The translations under genes were made by a program, and so were the position numbers. Below, piece by piece: positions 44,811 through 57,165 of a stretch of DNA of 64,000 bases. The stretch spans positions 111,839,334-111,903,333 of the forward strand of contig NC_091127.1 of assembly GCF_040183065.1 (NCBI RefSeq), read 5' to 3'. This DNA comes from Periplaneta americana (taxonomy: Eukaryota > Arthropoda > Insecta > Blattodea > Blattidae). The first letter of the stretch is position 1. The number at the start of each line of letters is the position of its first letter. Below the pieces are notes generated by a model. That model was given only the letters and a program-made list of their open reading frames with translations, was not told the DNA's origin and did not search any database.

Positions 44811-45699
44811 AATGAAGAAGCTTTTTTTTTTTTCTGTGTATGTGTATACATTTTCAGTCGCCTGTAAACTATCAACTCTTCTTTTACTTCTTATCCCCTC
44901 TCACTCCTTTTCCGTACGGCGCCCTAGCGTTCTAAGCAATCTGTTCCGCAGTGAGTATAAATCATGTCAAGCTCTGCCTTAGCTTATCGCTGGTTCATTG
45001 AAATCGTGATGCAATCCATTCGTATGTAATGTTTGAAATTTAAATACTATATAATTGAAAGGTTAATGATGTTCTCCCATAAATGTAAGACCTTGATTCA
45101 TATTAATATGTTAAGTTGAAGTTCTGGTTTCTAGTAGGAGAAGAGCCGGGAGGTGGGGGACTTCTCTATTAACACAACATTCCTAACAAACTTACGTAGC
45201 CGAGCTGTTAAACTATTGCTTGTATAAAATTATGACTACTACTGTTACGTAACATTACCTACGAGGTCCGTACAAAATGAAGTATGAACGCATTCAGTTA
45301 CTGTCCGTCCGAGTGGTTATGTCACATCCCGGTTTCCCTCACCCGTTTCTGCTGGCCCGTCTGTAAAGGCTAATGGCTGAACTGTCTTAGCTTACCTGAA
45401 AATATTTGTTATTCGGAATTGGACTTCTACATAAATTATAAAACTGTTTAAAAATAACTTAAAGAAAAGGACCCCGTTAAGTAAATGTCACGTGATTTCC
45501 CCCGTTTCGATGACCCTGCGATATCATTACTACTGTCCGTCAGAGTGGTTGTGTTGAGGAAAATTTCCAACAAATTTAACGAAATTAGTTGTAGACAAGT
45601 TTCGAACCATACGCGTACAACTTACATTATGCGTTTATGAGATATTTAAAACTGTTGAAAGGTATTTAGAACTTACGTATTTCGTTTGAGAGCTCTTAA

Positions 45700-46325
45700 G
45701 GTAAGCGTTCACTACATCGTATCGCACTCATCGGACAAATCGCACGGATCGGAAAATGACAAATCTTTGCTGTAATTACTATGTAACCACGTTCACTACA
45801 TCTTATCGCAAGCATCGGCTCTCGGCAAATCTGTCCACGTTTCTCGGATGAACAACTTTTCCGATGCGTGCGATCATGGCCTTCTTTAATAAATCAATTT
45901 TAACTGCCCAACTGTTACTATTATGTTGTGCCATGTTCAGTTTCACGCCAAAATGGCGGACGGAAAACTTATTTCGCTTGTAGAAAACTGCGAAGAATTA
46001 TATTATTTGAGGCATTCGCATTACAGTAATCAAGTTGTTTCTTACATATATATTATGTAACCAATATCTCTTTCGTTTCTTCTCCTTCAATTAAGAAGCA
46101 TGAAACAATTACAAATTCTTATTCGCTACTCATGGTTAATAGACCTAACCTCAAAGCTCTCCTGTTTTCAGCACTGTCAATATCGTACGTCATATGTTTT
46201 AAACAGCTGATAGAGAATACGATGAGACGATGAGGTAGAGCCGTTAAAGTGAACACATTGCACTTAAAATATCCGTTGCGTGCGATTCGTACGACGAGTG
46301 CGATACGATGTAGTGAACGCTTACC
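45700..46325 (+). mobile_element. TIR element with MADF-like coding relic
   Basis: Ends GGTAAGCGTTCACTACATCG and inverse GGTAAGCGTTCACTACATCG, over about 55 bp with a CGCAC..ATCG body. Inside, ATG at 45955 begins MADGKLISLVENCEELYYLR, which looks like the start of a MADF domain (DNA-binding partner encoded by many PIF/Harbinger transposons), broken off by a stop about 35 codons later. Flanks TAA (left) and TTC (right) do not form a clean duplication. Confidence 0.7.
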
Positions 46326-47454
46326 TTCAGAATTACACAGAGATCGTGAAGTAAGAACTTGTAAATCGTATTGATTACCTAGAGTAGAAAAATACGAGAC
46401 AATCAGAAAAAAAATAGAGAAAAGCAAAACGAATTATTTGAAGCCTATACAATCTCGTCACACGGGTTATCTCATTCAATCCGGACACGGACTGTCTGTC
46501 TCATTCCGAAAGTGTGTTTCAATCAGATAAATCAAGGTTTTGACTAAAACATCCCCGGACACTTTTGTATTAGCACATATTATAACGTTTATATTGACTT
46601 AATGATTGCTACAACATCGTAAATTAGCTGACAAATTTTAAATTACTTTGTCGACGTTTCTGTAACTGTTCTCTGAGTAACGTCTTTGAGTGCATGTAGG
46701 CCTATAAAAAGTATTTCGAGTTTTCGTTACGTCTGAGTCAGTAGTCTCGGATTTATGAGTAGAATTATTTTTACATAAAATTTGATAGTTTATTAGTTCC
46801 GTGAAACAGGGGTCTGCATTACAAGGTTTTGGCTCGAACACGACGATAAGACGCTAGGTAGTGTACGGGAATGAGAACTGTTTGCTCGGCTTGACATCAT
46901 CGAGGGAGAAATACTCCGTCATTTAGAGCGACCATATCATGCTATCAAAAATATTGTACTATGGAACGTAAAGAAAAAGACGCGGTGAAGTTCTAGCATC
47001 TAGCTTCTTAACGAAGAGTACAAACTGAGTGGGAATGAAAAGTGAAGTATGGGGTAAAGACAGTTTATAATGCTGAGGTAGCATAAAGTGACTTTCAAAG
47101 TATTCGACTCTTGTTTTTGATATGGGAAGTGGCTAGGATGTAAAAAACATAGTTTGTTGCAGATATGGGTTGTATTATAATGCAATAAAAATCATTATTA
47201 TTACTAGAATATTATCATATACTATATTGTACTTTTGTTGCTTATATAATCAAGTTGATAACAGTTATTTACGATATACTCGTAAGCATCGTAACGTATC
47301 GTAGCATATAGTACGGGATGAGAAAATTGGCAATTGAGACCTAAGGCTGAGTTTGATAACTCACCGAATTTAGTAATATGTTGATACAACATTTTATCCG
47401 CTTTTAAATTCACTATTAATGAAATTTCACTTTCCACTATCAGTATTTAATGTT

Positions 47455-47990
47455 AAGGGTGATCCGTTTGGCTAGGGACAAAATAAAAACACCGTGAACA
47501 TTTACTACTGAACTTCATTTGTTGAAACTTTGTGCATACAACACTGAAAGATGGGAGATTCCTCAAAGCTCAACATGACCCCCATTGCGCACCCTGCGCA
47601 AGGTGACGCAATTCAGATGTCCATTGTAAGAGGGGTGATTTGTTGAAAAAACTGAGTAATTTTTATTCTCAGATCATCAATGTTCCTGGGTTTATGTGAA
47701 TAGACAATGTCTTTAACAAAACCCCACACGAAGAAGTCAAGAGGGGTTAGATCTGAGGAGTTTGGGAATCAAGCCAAGAAATAGCTACTTCTCGTACTGG
47801 GTTTCGCCTGCGACCTCGTGCATTTTTTTTATAACACAGAACCTGTTTCTACAAATGTTCGATACCACAACATTATTGAATCGTATTTAGGTACATTACT
47901 GCACACCATACTCATGTCGAAATTCCCTTTGAACTCTTAACACTCTCAAATTTAGCATACCAAAAAACACATTGTGCACGCTTTTGACTT
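47455..47990 (-). pseudogene. Internally deleted DUF4817-type transposon
   Basis: On the minus strand an N-terminal fragment (MLNLRVLRVQREFRHEYGVQ, then FVETGSVL) is followed directly by a C-terminal fragment (LTPLDFFVWGFVKDIVYSHK, then RIKITQFFQQI). DFFVWGFVKD is the segment after the last catalytic residue in this transposase group. The middle, with most of the DDE core, is missing. It is a different copy from 25288-25755. Confidence 0.7.
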
Positions 47991-48075
47991 GTAGTAGCCA
48001 TTTTAATCATCTACGATTTTCATTTGTCCTTTTAGATTATGCATTGTTGATCATCATTTATGGAAACTCCCATCT

Positions 48076-48076
48076 C

Positions 48077-48142
<66 letters not shown>

Positions 48143-48260
48143 TTTTATTTTCGCTGGCAGAGTTAAGGCCATAAGGCCTTCTCTTCCACTCAACCAGCCT
48201 TAATCAATACAATACATATTTAAATTACGAATATTTACACTACACTTAAAAGGTTCTCCA
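48076..48260 (-). mobile_element. LINE 3' terminus with (AAT)n tail
   Basis: Minus strand: GTTGAGTGGAAGAGAAGGCC, TTATGGCCTTAACTCTGCCA and then a (TTA)n tail (48078-48141 on plus). A related end occurs at 63645-63730. Shared 3' end plus simple-repeat tail indicates a retrotransposon. Confidence 0.65.
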
Positions 48261-49147
48261 GCAATATTCTTCAGTTAAGTTAACGACTAGTAGACTACAT
48301 ATTTATTACAATTTAGATAAACCTATAAGGTAAAGTAGTAACTTAATTTATGAGCTAATTTAATTCAGTCAACTATAATTAAATCATAATTAATCATAAT
48401 ATAACCAGCAAGACATTTTTTCTGCTACCATAACAGCTTTATAATAATAAATTAATATTATCCATACCCAAACGGATCAGACTGTAGAATTCTGACGGTT
48501 TATTAGATTTGACAGTCTCTGGGGAGAGAGGAGACAGGATTTTGTTTATAATGCGAATACTGAAACAACTGAATTTACATTAGTTATGGTAACTATATCA
48601 CTGATAAATTAGTCAGAGAAAAATATTACATTTGTCATAAATTTTGCATCATTGTAAAAATAAGTGGTACGCATAGAAATTGCGTCTAATATCGATATTG
48701 CAGTAAACAAATAGTTAATGTTTACATTAAGCTAAATGAATTACATTTCATCTATTTCAACATGTGCTTTATTTCATCGCACTGTGTGATAAAGTATCTC
48801 ATTGAGACACTTTTATGAATGTCATGCTCATGAACTTTGGCATTATATAGCCGTGCCAACTATTTTTTTTTTAATGACAGTGTAAGAAGACCTGTATTGG
48901 AGTAGCCTTGAGCGTGTCGATAAGATAAGCCAACTAAATGTAACTATGCCCATTACAAGCGCGGTTTGCTACTCCATATTAGGCTCGAGGCTTGGAGGCT
49001 CGAGGCAAGTCGAGCGAGCAAATGAAGTGTCTTGCAGTATTGTACCGTGAAACTTAATGATAATGGTCAAGTTTGGTTAAAATCAAACAAATTATTATTT
49101 TGTGTTATTTTACTATTTATGAAACGAATGTAAAAGTTTTGTAAGCC

Positions 49148-49385
49148 ATAGTGGCCGCGTGTTGGACTCGCGATCCAAGGCTACGCTGGGACGTGGCGTG
49201 GGTTCGAATTTCTCGAGCTGATCATATGGTTGAATTTTTTCCGAGATTATCCCAAAATGCAAGGTGAATGTCAGGTAATCGCATGGCGAATCGTACTCAT
49301 CTCACCAAATACCTTCTCCACATTACCAATTACACCAAAGCTAAATAGCCTCAAAGTTCATAGAGCGTCGTTAAACAATTTATTA
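49148..49385 (+). mobile_element. SINE family B relative, copy 5 (diverged)
   Basis: Head GTGGCCGCGTGTTGGACTCG with B-box-like GGGTTCGAATTTC; the body follows family B (AAGGTGAATGTCAGGTAATC, CTCACCAAATACC) and ends AGAGCGTCGTTAAACAA. The head differs from the other copies, so this may be a subfamily with a different tRNA source. Confidence 0.7.
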
Positions 49386-49804
49386 AAGCTTTCGAAGGAT
49401 GTTACGAAAATTTCTATAGCTGTCTTGCAACGTAGTGTAGTCTATGTTGTATCCATTACCGTTCACTTCCCTCCATTTCAAAATGATACATTAAAGTCAA
49501 CATGAATAAATCATTGAATGAATTAGATGTGTGTTATCTTTTTAAGAGTTTTTACGCGCTGTGTTGTATATACGTGATCCATTTTTGTTTGGCATATCTA
49601 ATGGCTGTACTTCCGTAATAGTAATGCCACAAGTTCTGAGAAGTGAGAACTGCTAGGCAGCATATTATCAATGTTATTGGAGAGTAAGTAAACATGAACA
49701 AGAACGAAAGGTCTTGCAACATATAATTTCTAGGAATGCTTATTGTTGCTGAAGCTGGCTTCATTCGGCTTCGTTTGAAATACACAACCGATAAGAGCTC
49801 AGGT

Positions 49805-50065
49805 TTATTTATTTATTTTCTTGGGTTATTTTACGACGCTGTATCAACATCTAGGTTATTTAGCGTCTGAATGACATGAAGGTGATAATGCCGGTGAAAT
49901 GAGTCCGGGGTCCAGCACCGAAAGTTACCCAGCATTTGCTCCTATTGGGTTGAGGGAAAACCCCGGAAAAAACCTCAACCAGGTAACTTGCCCCGACCGG
50001 GATTCGAACCCGGGCCACCTGGTTTCGCAGCCAGACGCGCTGACCGTTACTCCACAGGTGTGGAC
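49805..50065 (-). mobile_element. tRNA-derived SINE family A, copy 4
   Basis: The best-preserved family A copy: GGGATTCGAACCCGGG, CTCAACCAGGTAACTTGCCC, TTTACGACGCTGTATCAAC. A 12-bp duplication AAGAGCTCAGGT (49793-49804, 50066-50077) flanks it. Confidence 0.92.
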
Positions 50066-50938
50066 AAGAGCTCAGGTAGACCTATAAACAAAGCTCAGAC
50101 ATGTCATTAGAAAACCTTCAACTGGACTTACTGACTTACACAGGATAGTAGCATAGCTATAAGAAGCATTTCTCCGGCATTGTCAGTTGTTACAAACAAT
50201 TTACGATAAGATGTTAAAATGCCCAAAATCAAATCGATTTTGAGATCGCGTCTTCAGCAATATGGAGATAAATTTAAAAACATCTTCGGACACATTTCAG
50301 AATGTGTCCGCGAGAAACAGTGGATATGAAAAAAATATGTGTATAGTTGCAAGTGTTGGAGTGTGCGCTTGTAGGTGAAATTGACGGTGAATGATGTGTT
50401 TTTCACATTCGTCTCTCTAAATATGAACGTTTGACATCCTGTGATGAGGAAGGATCATTTTTCAGTTACAAGTCGTTCAGAGATAGTCTAATCAGCGTCG
50501 GTATGCATTTTGAGGAGAAATTAAAGATGACTTTTGTTGTTTACTGCAATTCTCGTATAACTACTATCGACTAATACTCAAGTGTGACTGGTGAGTACAT
50601 TTTTTTTTTTTCCAACTAAGTAGAATAATTTTGCCATATTTAAACAAAATATTTTTTCCACTATAGCAAACATTTTCGTATTTTAGCACATAAAAATAAA
50701 TATGTTTAGTTTTTTTAGCACAAAAAATTCGCTCCCTAATTATAAATAGCAAACTAACTTCAATTACAGTTACTTTCTCATAAATAGTGTCGGTTTTAGA
50801 GCTAAATTTTAGTTTGATGTGTTGTAACAAGAAATGAATCTGATGTCCAAAGTAAAGGCTATTAGATTCTATGGTCTTGAGGCACCTTTCAACGAAGTTC
50901 GTTATCCCGCGACGGTACCAGGTTTTAAATTTAATTGT

Positions 50939-51172
50939 TTAAATTATGTTTTATTTAACGACGCTCGCAACTGCCGAGGTTCTATCAGCGTCGCCGGTGT
51001 ACCGAAATTTTGTCCCGCTGGAGTTCTTTTACATGTCAGTAAATCTATTGATATGAGCCTGTCACATGTAAGCACACTTTAATGCTACCAACTTGAATCG
51101 GGATCGAACTTGCAACATTGAGCACAGAAAGCCAGGACTATACCGAGTGCTCCACCCAAGGCGACACCAGTT
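50939..51172 (-). mobile_element. SINE family H, fuller copy
   Basis: Minus copy: a tRNA-like head with GGTGTCGCCTTGGGTGGAGC, ACTCGGTATAGTCCTGGC and GTTCGATCCCGATTC; the body carries GTTCTTTTACATGTCAG and the end ATTTAACGACGCTCGCAACT. It abuts the mariner pseudogene. Confidence 0.78.
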
Positions 51173-51174
51173 TT

Positions 51175-52262
51175 TTATTTTTGATGCGAAGAATTCGGTG
51201 ATACCCATTTCAACGGCTCCCAAATTTTGGAAATTTCTTCGACGCAGGAAGTGGGTCATGGATAGAAACAAATGGTAATCTCAAGACGCAAGATCAGGGC
51301 TATATGCCGGGTGTGGTAGTAGTTCGATTCCTTCCAGTTCCTGGATTTTTCAATGGTGGTTCGAGCGATGTGGGGTTTCGTACTGTCCTGTTCTAAGAGA
51401 ATTCCATTTTGATTAACTAATGCCGGCTACCTCTCTCTCAAAATTTCATGAACTCGTTTCTAGCTGATGAGAATAAAGATCCGCAACGACTCCCAGTGAA
51501 TCACACCTCCAAAATTCCATGAGCCACATACCATTGGGACCGAACCGAATTTAACGAAGACTTTAGCTTGCTGACGGGGATTGAGCCACTGTTTTGAGAG
51601 GTCAGATAATATACTCGTTTTGTCACTTGCGACAATTCTCCTGATAATCTGTCATTCATGGGATTAGCGATAATCTGACAACAGATATTCACTCTGTGTT
51701 GAGCCTCTTCAGGTGTCACTGCGTGAGGTACAGATCTACAACTCCTATATTATGTTTTTATAAAGCCTTGGTTTTTCTGAACCGACGCATGCGACAGGTG
51801 CGAGGCGGAATTCCGGACAATACTACTGCGAGATGCGAGGTCTGCGCACCTCGCAGCCATAGAAACCACTCACAATCTCTCGTGTGGTCCGGGTTTGTGC
51901 GAGGCGGGCCTCGCACCTCCCTCGTCGCATTCGTCGGTTCAGAAAAATCAAGGCTTTAGTATTAATATGACGATATATTGTATCTTTTGTGCCTAGTTCT
52001 TCAGACAAACTATGAGTACTTTTTTCCTTGTAGATTTTCTTCCAAAACTATGCGTGTATTCTCAATGTTCCATATCTTAGGTAAAGCTTTAATGTCTTCT
52101 TCTCCATTATTGAAACCTGGAACCATAGTTGTTCAATACGCTCACTAACGACTACTTTATACTAGACTTCACATATTTTTTGAGCCGCGGTAACAGCTTT
52201 ATAATCTTGTTTCCAGTAGTGCTTTAGGAAGACTCTAATCCCAAACTTTATCACCTCCATTT
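51175..52262 (-). pseudogene. mariner DD34D transposase, split by a MITE
   Basis: Minus strand, N to C: MEVIKFGIRVFLKHYWKQ (about 52260), SLSEELGTKDTIYRHI, a break where the palindromic MITE 51762-51956 is inserted, then RVNICCQIIANPMNDRL, VYYLTSQNSGS and LLPHPAYSPDLAS with DYHLFLSMTHFLRRRNFQN and EFFASK. HPAYSPDLAxxDYHLF is the mariner-specific third catalytic block. Several frameshifts and stops; dead. Confidence 0.85.
51762..51956. mobile_element. GC-rich palindromic MITE, copy 2
   Basis: GGTTTTTCTGAACCGACGCA at the left and TCGTCGGTTCAGAAAAATC at the right; interior hairpins with GCGAGGTCTGCGCACCTCGC. It matches 20284-20516. It interrupts the mariner transposase and both sides show TA at the border (AAGCC..GGCTT between TA and TA), suggesting a TA target. 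Confidence 0.82.
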
Positions 52263-52423
52263 GATATTCGTTGTATTAAAAAATCGACGACTGCAAACAT
52301 GCTTACAATACGCAATAATAACCGTAACGTCCTGTAGGTAAATTGCCTTGTCCAACTAAAGAACGCTCTTATCTGGACATATCAGGGAAGAAAAGAAACT
52401 TGTTAGGACTGACTCTCCAAATA

Positions 52424-52636
52424 CAGTAAAACATCTCTAAAACGAAACGCGATTGTTCCAGATTTTTTTTTTTTTTTTTTCCCCCACATGCTTTCGTTTT
52501 GGCAAAGCTAAGAATAGACTACTGCAATATGCTCACTGTAGGGAGAACACAATGAAGAAATAATTTGAAATAAAAGTTACTACAGTACATGCAAAGTGAA
52601 TTTTATTTTAATAATTATTAACTTACGTAATTGCAG

Positions 52637-52692
<56 letters not shown>

Positions 52693-53002
52693 TCTTTGCG
52701 CCCTAGTATCTTGGCCCCACATTTCTTTTAAAGGGCATTGCCGCGACTTTTTTTTTTTTTTGACGGGAACGTTGTAGGATTTCCTTCGCGTTCTGCATCA
52801 ATTCAGAGTGTAAATTGCGCTCTGATCCATCGGTTGTGTAACTGAAGTTGTGTTTGGTGGAAAATAGATTAATTTCACGTTAGACAAATCAATCCTTGGA
52901 TGGAAGGTAGCATTGTCCGAAAAAAGTATGACTTTACGACCTTGACGTTTCATTGCTCCATTAAAATTATGAAGCCACTCTTCCATGATAGAACTGATCA
53001 TC
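52424..53002 (-). pseudogene. Tigger/pogo-type transposase fragment
   Basis: Minus frame 53001-52798: EEWLHNFNGAMKRQGRKVIL, then FSDNATFHP (second catalytic aspartate), LSNVKLIYFPPNTTSVTQPM and DQ (third aspartate), as in DDE_1 transposases of the pogo/Tigger/jerky group. A TIR-like CAGTAAAACATCTCTAAAAC at 52424 follows a TA. The N-terminal part (CENP-B-like) is missing. A (CT)n run lies within the remnant. Confidence 0.8.
52638..52694. repeat. (CT)n microsatellite
   Basis: About 27 CT units. Confidence 0.97.
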
Positions 53003-54686
53003 TAAGCTTTTTTATTAAATCGCACAGTTTTATACTTGGCTCGGAAACATGACGGCCTCTCTTCTTGGAATTGGTAATCCCTCATAAACCCCCATCCTCT
53101 ACTCAACCCCTAGTCGCGTGGCAGAAATACAATAGATCCCAGCATTGCCAAATCTAGCAGTCATTGCCTCTACCTGTTGGCTTTCACCCATTCTCAGTGT
53201 CTTTGTCGACGTGTTGTTTTATACCGTTGTGCGCCTCAATATGTCTAATTTATTCCGGCCATGATTAATGAGTGTTGGAGCAGATGATCCGCAGCCAGGC
53301 CTCCTGATACACCTGAAGATCACGACAAGAACAACAAATAACACCGTCGAAGAAAACAGAATATCTTATTTGCAGAGGAGCGTAGCTAAGAAAACAAAGT
53401 GTTAAAATTGTGTCTAACGTTAGAAATTCTATCCATAAAGTAATCGAAAGTTCAGGCAGTTTAATAAGTATAACCTTAATCACTTAACATCGGACGCAAC
53501 CGGCGGAGTTGGATATATGGGCATAGAAATTAAGAATTACGGTTCAACAACTAAAGAGAAAATAAACAAATTAAAACAGAATTCGGTAAGATAGACGATT
53601 TTATACGTGATTTACTTCGCCGAACAGTATGTGAACAGTACGCGAAAGAGATATGGCCAACAGCAACACCGTCCTTAGCAACCTAAATATGACATTATTC
53701 ACAACAGTGCTTAAAAGTTTTCTAACTTACAGCAGTGAATTAAATGTTTTTAAATCACTCTCTACATGACAACCAACATATTAGAATTAATTAAAATGAA
53801 TGTAAATGAACTTCTTCGCCAACAACACATTACAAAGAAAAGCCCTACAATTTAAAATTAAATTTACATACCAGTAATGAATAAAATATTGCATAGCACA
53901 CTAGAGTAAACAGATTTTATGCGTTCGTGGAAATTATCACCCAAGGCGAAGCTGATAAAATCTAACTTTACTCTTTTGTACTATAAATTCTATAACTATT
54001 CAATGATCACAATTTCAGAAAATTTTACCAGCGCAACATTCTTAATTAAGTATAAATTCTGGAACTTCAATAACATGAGAATTTAACACTTATTATAGAA
54101 GTCTGCATTTTTTTTGTTTATTTAGGCAAAACATGTTACTGAATATATAAATATAAAGTGTTTTTAAAATAAATTTGTTCATTTTTATACCAATTTTGTT
54201 TTAGTAATTATAAATTAAGGTATATTTACAAAGATAATATAGTCTTTCTGAAAATCGCGGTTTCACGGAACACAGTTTGAAAAACGTTCGCAAATCACAA
54301 TGACTTCAAGAATTGGCAACTCGGCTAAGGGTTTATCCCTTGCGCGTGCCTGCAGTTAACTGGTGAAGGGGATGAGGGAAGGTCGTCATGTTTTCGTGCG
54401 AAGTATACTTTATTCGCACTGTTATTTGACACTGTATTGGCATATTAACATAAAACTCAGAATAAATAAACGGAAATGTGAAACTAAACTGACACTACAC
54501 TACAATTATTCAAAGTTTTATTCTACTCGCACTGTCCTTTATCACTGTATTGGCTTGCTAGCTCAAAACTGAGAATAAATAGAAGAAAATGCAAGAGGGT
54601 TGGAAGAAGTAACGGCACAGGAGGTCAGTAACCTGCCCGGGTCCTTGACAATAAGCACAGAATAGTGACATGGTTAAAGAAACTTA
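53003..54686. other. Unassigned AT-rich stretch with a 112-bp direct repeat
   Basis: Two related units at 54408-54478 and 54520-54592 share TTTATTCGCACTGT / TTCTACTCGCACTGT and ACTGTATTGGC..AAAACT.AGAATAAATA. Nothing else is recognised. Confidence 0.5.
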
Positions 54687-54846
54687 GGCTGGTATTCATA
54701 GTCGACACTTTCGATTAAAGTGTCTTTTGGAAGACGTAAAGTATCACTTTTCCGTTGCACAATCGACACTTTGGTGCAAAGGAACACTTTGGATGAAAGT
54801 GTAGTTCCGACCACACTTTGAGCCGAAAGTGGCACTTTGTATAAAA

Positions 54847-55133
54847 ATGGCGGACGTCTTGGAAGTTGTCGAATTATTAGAACGTGCGGAAGAGATGGCA
54901 CAATTAGTGGACAATGTACAAATTAGAGATAGGCCTAAAGACAATCCCGTGGAATTTTATAATGATATAGAATTTAAAAAACTGTTCCGATTTGATAAAG
55001 AAACTTATTGAGATTGCTTATATTTTCGATGACTGGTTGACAAAAACGAATAATAGACATTTGCCAGTGCCTCCAATAATACAGTTATTGACTGCATTAA
55101 AATTCTATGCTACAGATATGTACCATACATTAA
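54847..55133 (+). pseudogene. HARBI1-like transposase N-terminus, truncated
   Basis: ATG 54847 opens MADVLEVVELLERAEEMAQL and runs to FKKLFRFDKETY, then a stop at 55009 and a frameshift; the match continues with RHLPVPPIIQLLTALKFYAT (55057-55120). FRFDKETY followed by LPVPPIIQLLTALKFYAT is the well-conserved N-terminal region of HARBI1 nucleases. The catalytic DDE part is missing. Confidence 0.82.
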
Positions 55134-55646
55134 TATATAGTATAATATTATAGTTCAGGTATTTCTGTAGTAACATTCGTATATTTATAACCTCAATTCG
55201 ATGAAGTGATACGTAGGTAGATATGCCTATATAACCTATTTTTTTATTACTGAAACGAATTTTTTACTTAAATAATATTAAACTAACTTCAATCTAATGT
55301 AGGCATAACTATCTTAAATTAGCATTGAGAGACCTCACGTGCCTGCCTTCTAAGCAGATTCCATTATTATATTGGGTTTAAAATGATTTTGATTTTTGTT
55401 GACGACCTGTATTTTGAGATAAGATTTATCTTGATGTTGATATAATCATTACTGTTTTGATACCGGTAATATATATTTTCATGCCGGTAAGCAATACATC
55501 TACTGTCTCTAGTTCACGTGCAGTCATAACCTCACCATGAAAAGAGATCTCATACTATTAGGCCTATTTTGTTTTGCATTGTAGAAACATTTGGTATTCA
55601 AAATATTCCTGAAGAGCAGGCAATAATGGAAATGAGAGAGAGAAAA

Positions 55647-55777
<131 letters not shown>

Positions 55778-55911
55778 GTAATGTGTTTATCTCATTCTTT
55801 TTTTACTTCTATTCACTATTCACGAAAAAAGACAAACATGAAAATAACGGAAATAACACGATATTTCAATGAAGCAGATACGTATAAAACCTAACCTATC
55901 TAAATTTAATG

Positions 55912-55914
<3 letters not shown>

Positions 55915-55962
<48 letters not shown>
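55915..55962. repeat. (AT)n microsatellite
   Basis: About 23 AT units, inside the Harbinger remnant. Confidence 0.95.
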
Positions 55963-55967
<5 letters not shown>

Positions 55968-56814
55968 CATACACAAAACTTAACCTACTCAGTCCAACTT
56001 AACCTAACTATATAAACTAATAGAAGATATGTAGGCTACAAAATCTAACCGAACTGTATAAATCAGTGGAACTGATACATACAAAATCTAACTTAGCGAC
56101 ATAAATCAATGAAAAAGATATGTACAGAACCTAATCTAACTATATAAATTAATGGATCAGTTATGTACTGTACAAAACCTAACCTAATTTCACCAGCAGT
56201 ATCACTATTTAATAAAATGTTATATATCTGAACTGACTGAAATAATCTAAACTATCGGCAACAAAAACTAGAAACTGAAATAAAACAACTTTAAATATAT
56301 ATTTTCTTCCTCGCGCGATCAATAGGCTCCCAATTCAAATCACAAGCATTGTAATTTGTAGGTTATACGACATTAATTTGTTATTGTTTGTTCACTTGTT
56401 TTGAAAGGCATTGTGGGACTTCTATTACCAACCAAATTGTAACTCTACACTTTGCTGGCGCAAAGTGACACTTTGTGAAGTGCACTTCTTCAATCGTCTA
56501 TGAATACCTACCACTAATATGAAAGAGGCACTTTCGTCAAAAGTGTCACTTTGCAAAGTGGTGATGTAAAGTGTCGACTATGAATACCAGCCTTAGTTAT
56601 CAGTCTATCGTGCTCTGAGTGAACAAGGCTCTGAAATCAGCTACAAGGATCGGTCCGGTTTTTTTGCCACTACTGTACAATATACAGCACTCGTATTTGT
56701 TATTGTATTGTATTAAACGAAACTTGTTTCTATGGATGACATTTCAAAAATTAAAGTTTACTGAAAACAAAAAGAAAGTACGAAAATTACAATGAAACAA
56801 AAGTACTACTGATC

Positions 56815-57165
56815 TACTACTGTCCTTCCTGAATTACAATGTCGTGACAGTTGCTTGCAATGCACAATGATATTCATACGAATATTCTCAAAACGAAAAT
56901 TCCTACGGTGATGATCACTTAAGAGAAGCTTATATTGAAAAAAGCTTCTCTCTATATCAGAGGAGATAGTAGGTGCAAAACGATAATAATTTACCGAGAT
57001 CTGTGTAATATTGCTGAGACTGTTTTGCATTCTCACATAGCATATCTCTGATCTCACAAAATGCAGAATATCTACTATTCTTGAAATACATAACTCACTA
57101 TGGTATACGAGTATATCGCTATCTACTGTCTTTGGTTTGTAGGCATACGCAAATCCCTCATGCAA
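56815..57165 (-). pseudogene. hAT transposase C-terminal fragment
   Basis: Minus frame with ISVNYYRFAPTISSDIERSF, FQYKLLLSDHHRRNFRFENI and RMNIIVHC. APTISSDIERSFxxYKxxLxDxRRxF is the dimerisation-domain signature of a group of insect hAT transposases. The N-terminal and catalytic parts were not found. Confidence 0.7.

Noticed and set aside
50230..50262. CTGAAGACGCGATC on minus, another hammerhead-like start
   Set aside because: No GAAA after a paired stem II and no palindromic helix III; at most a decayed relic.
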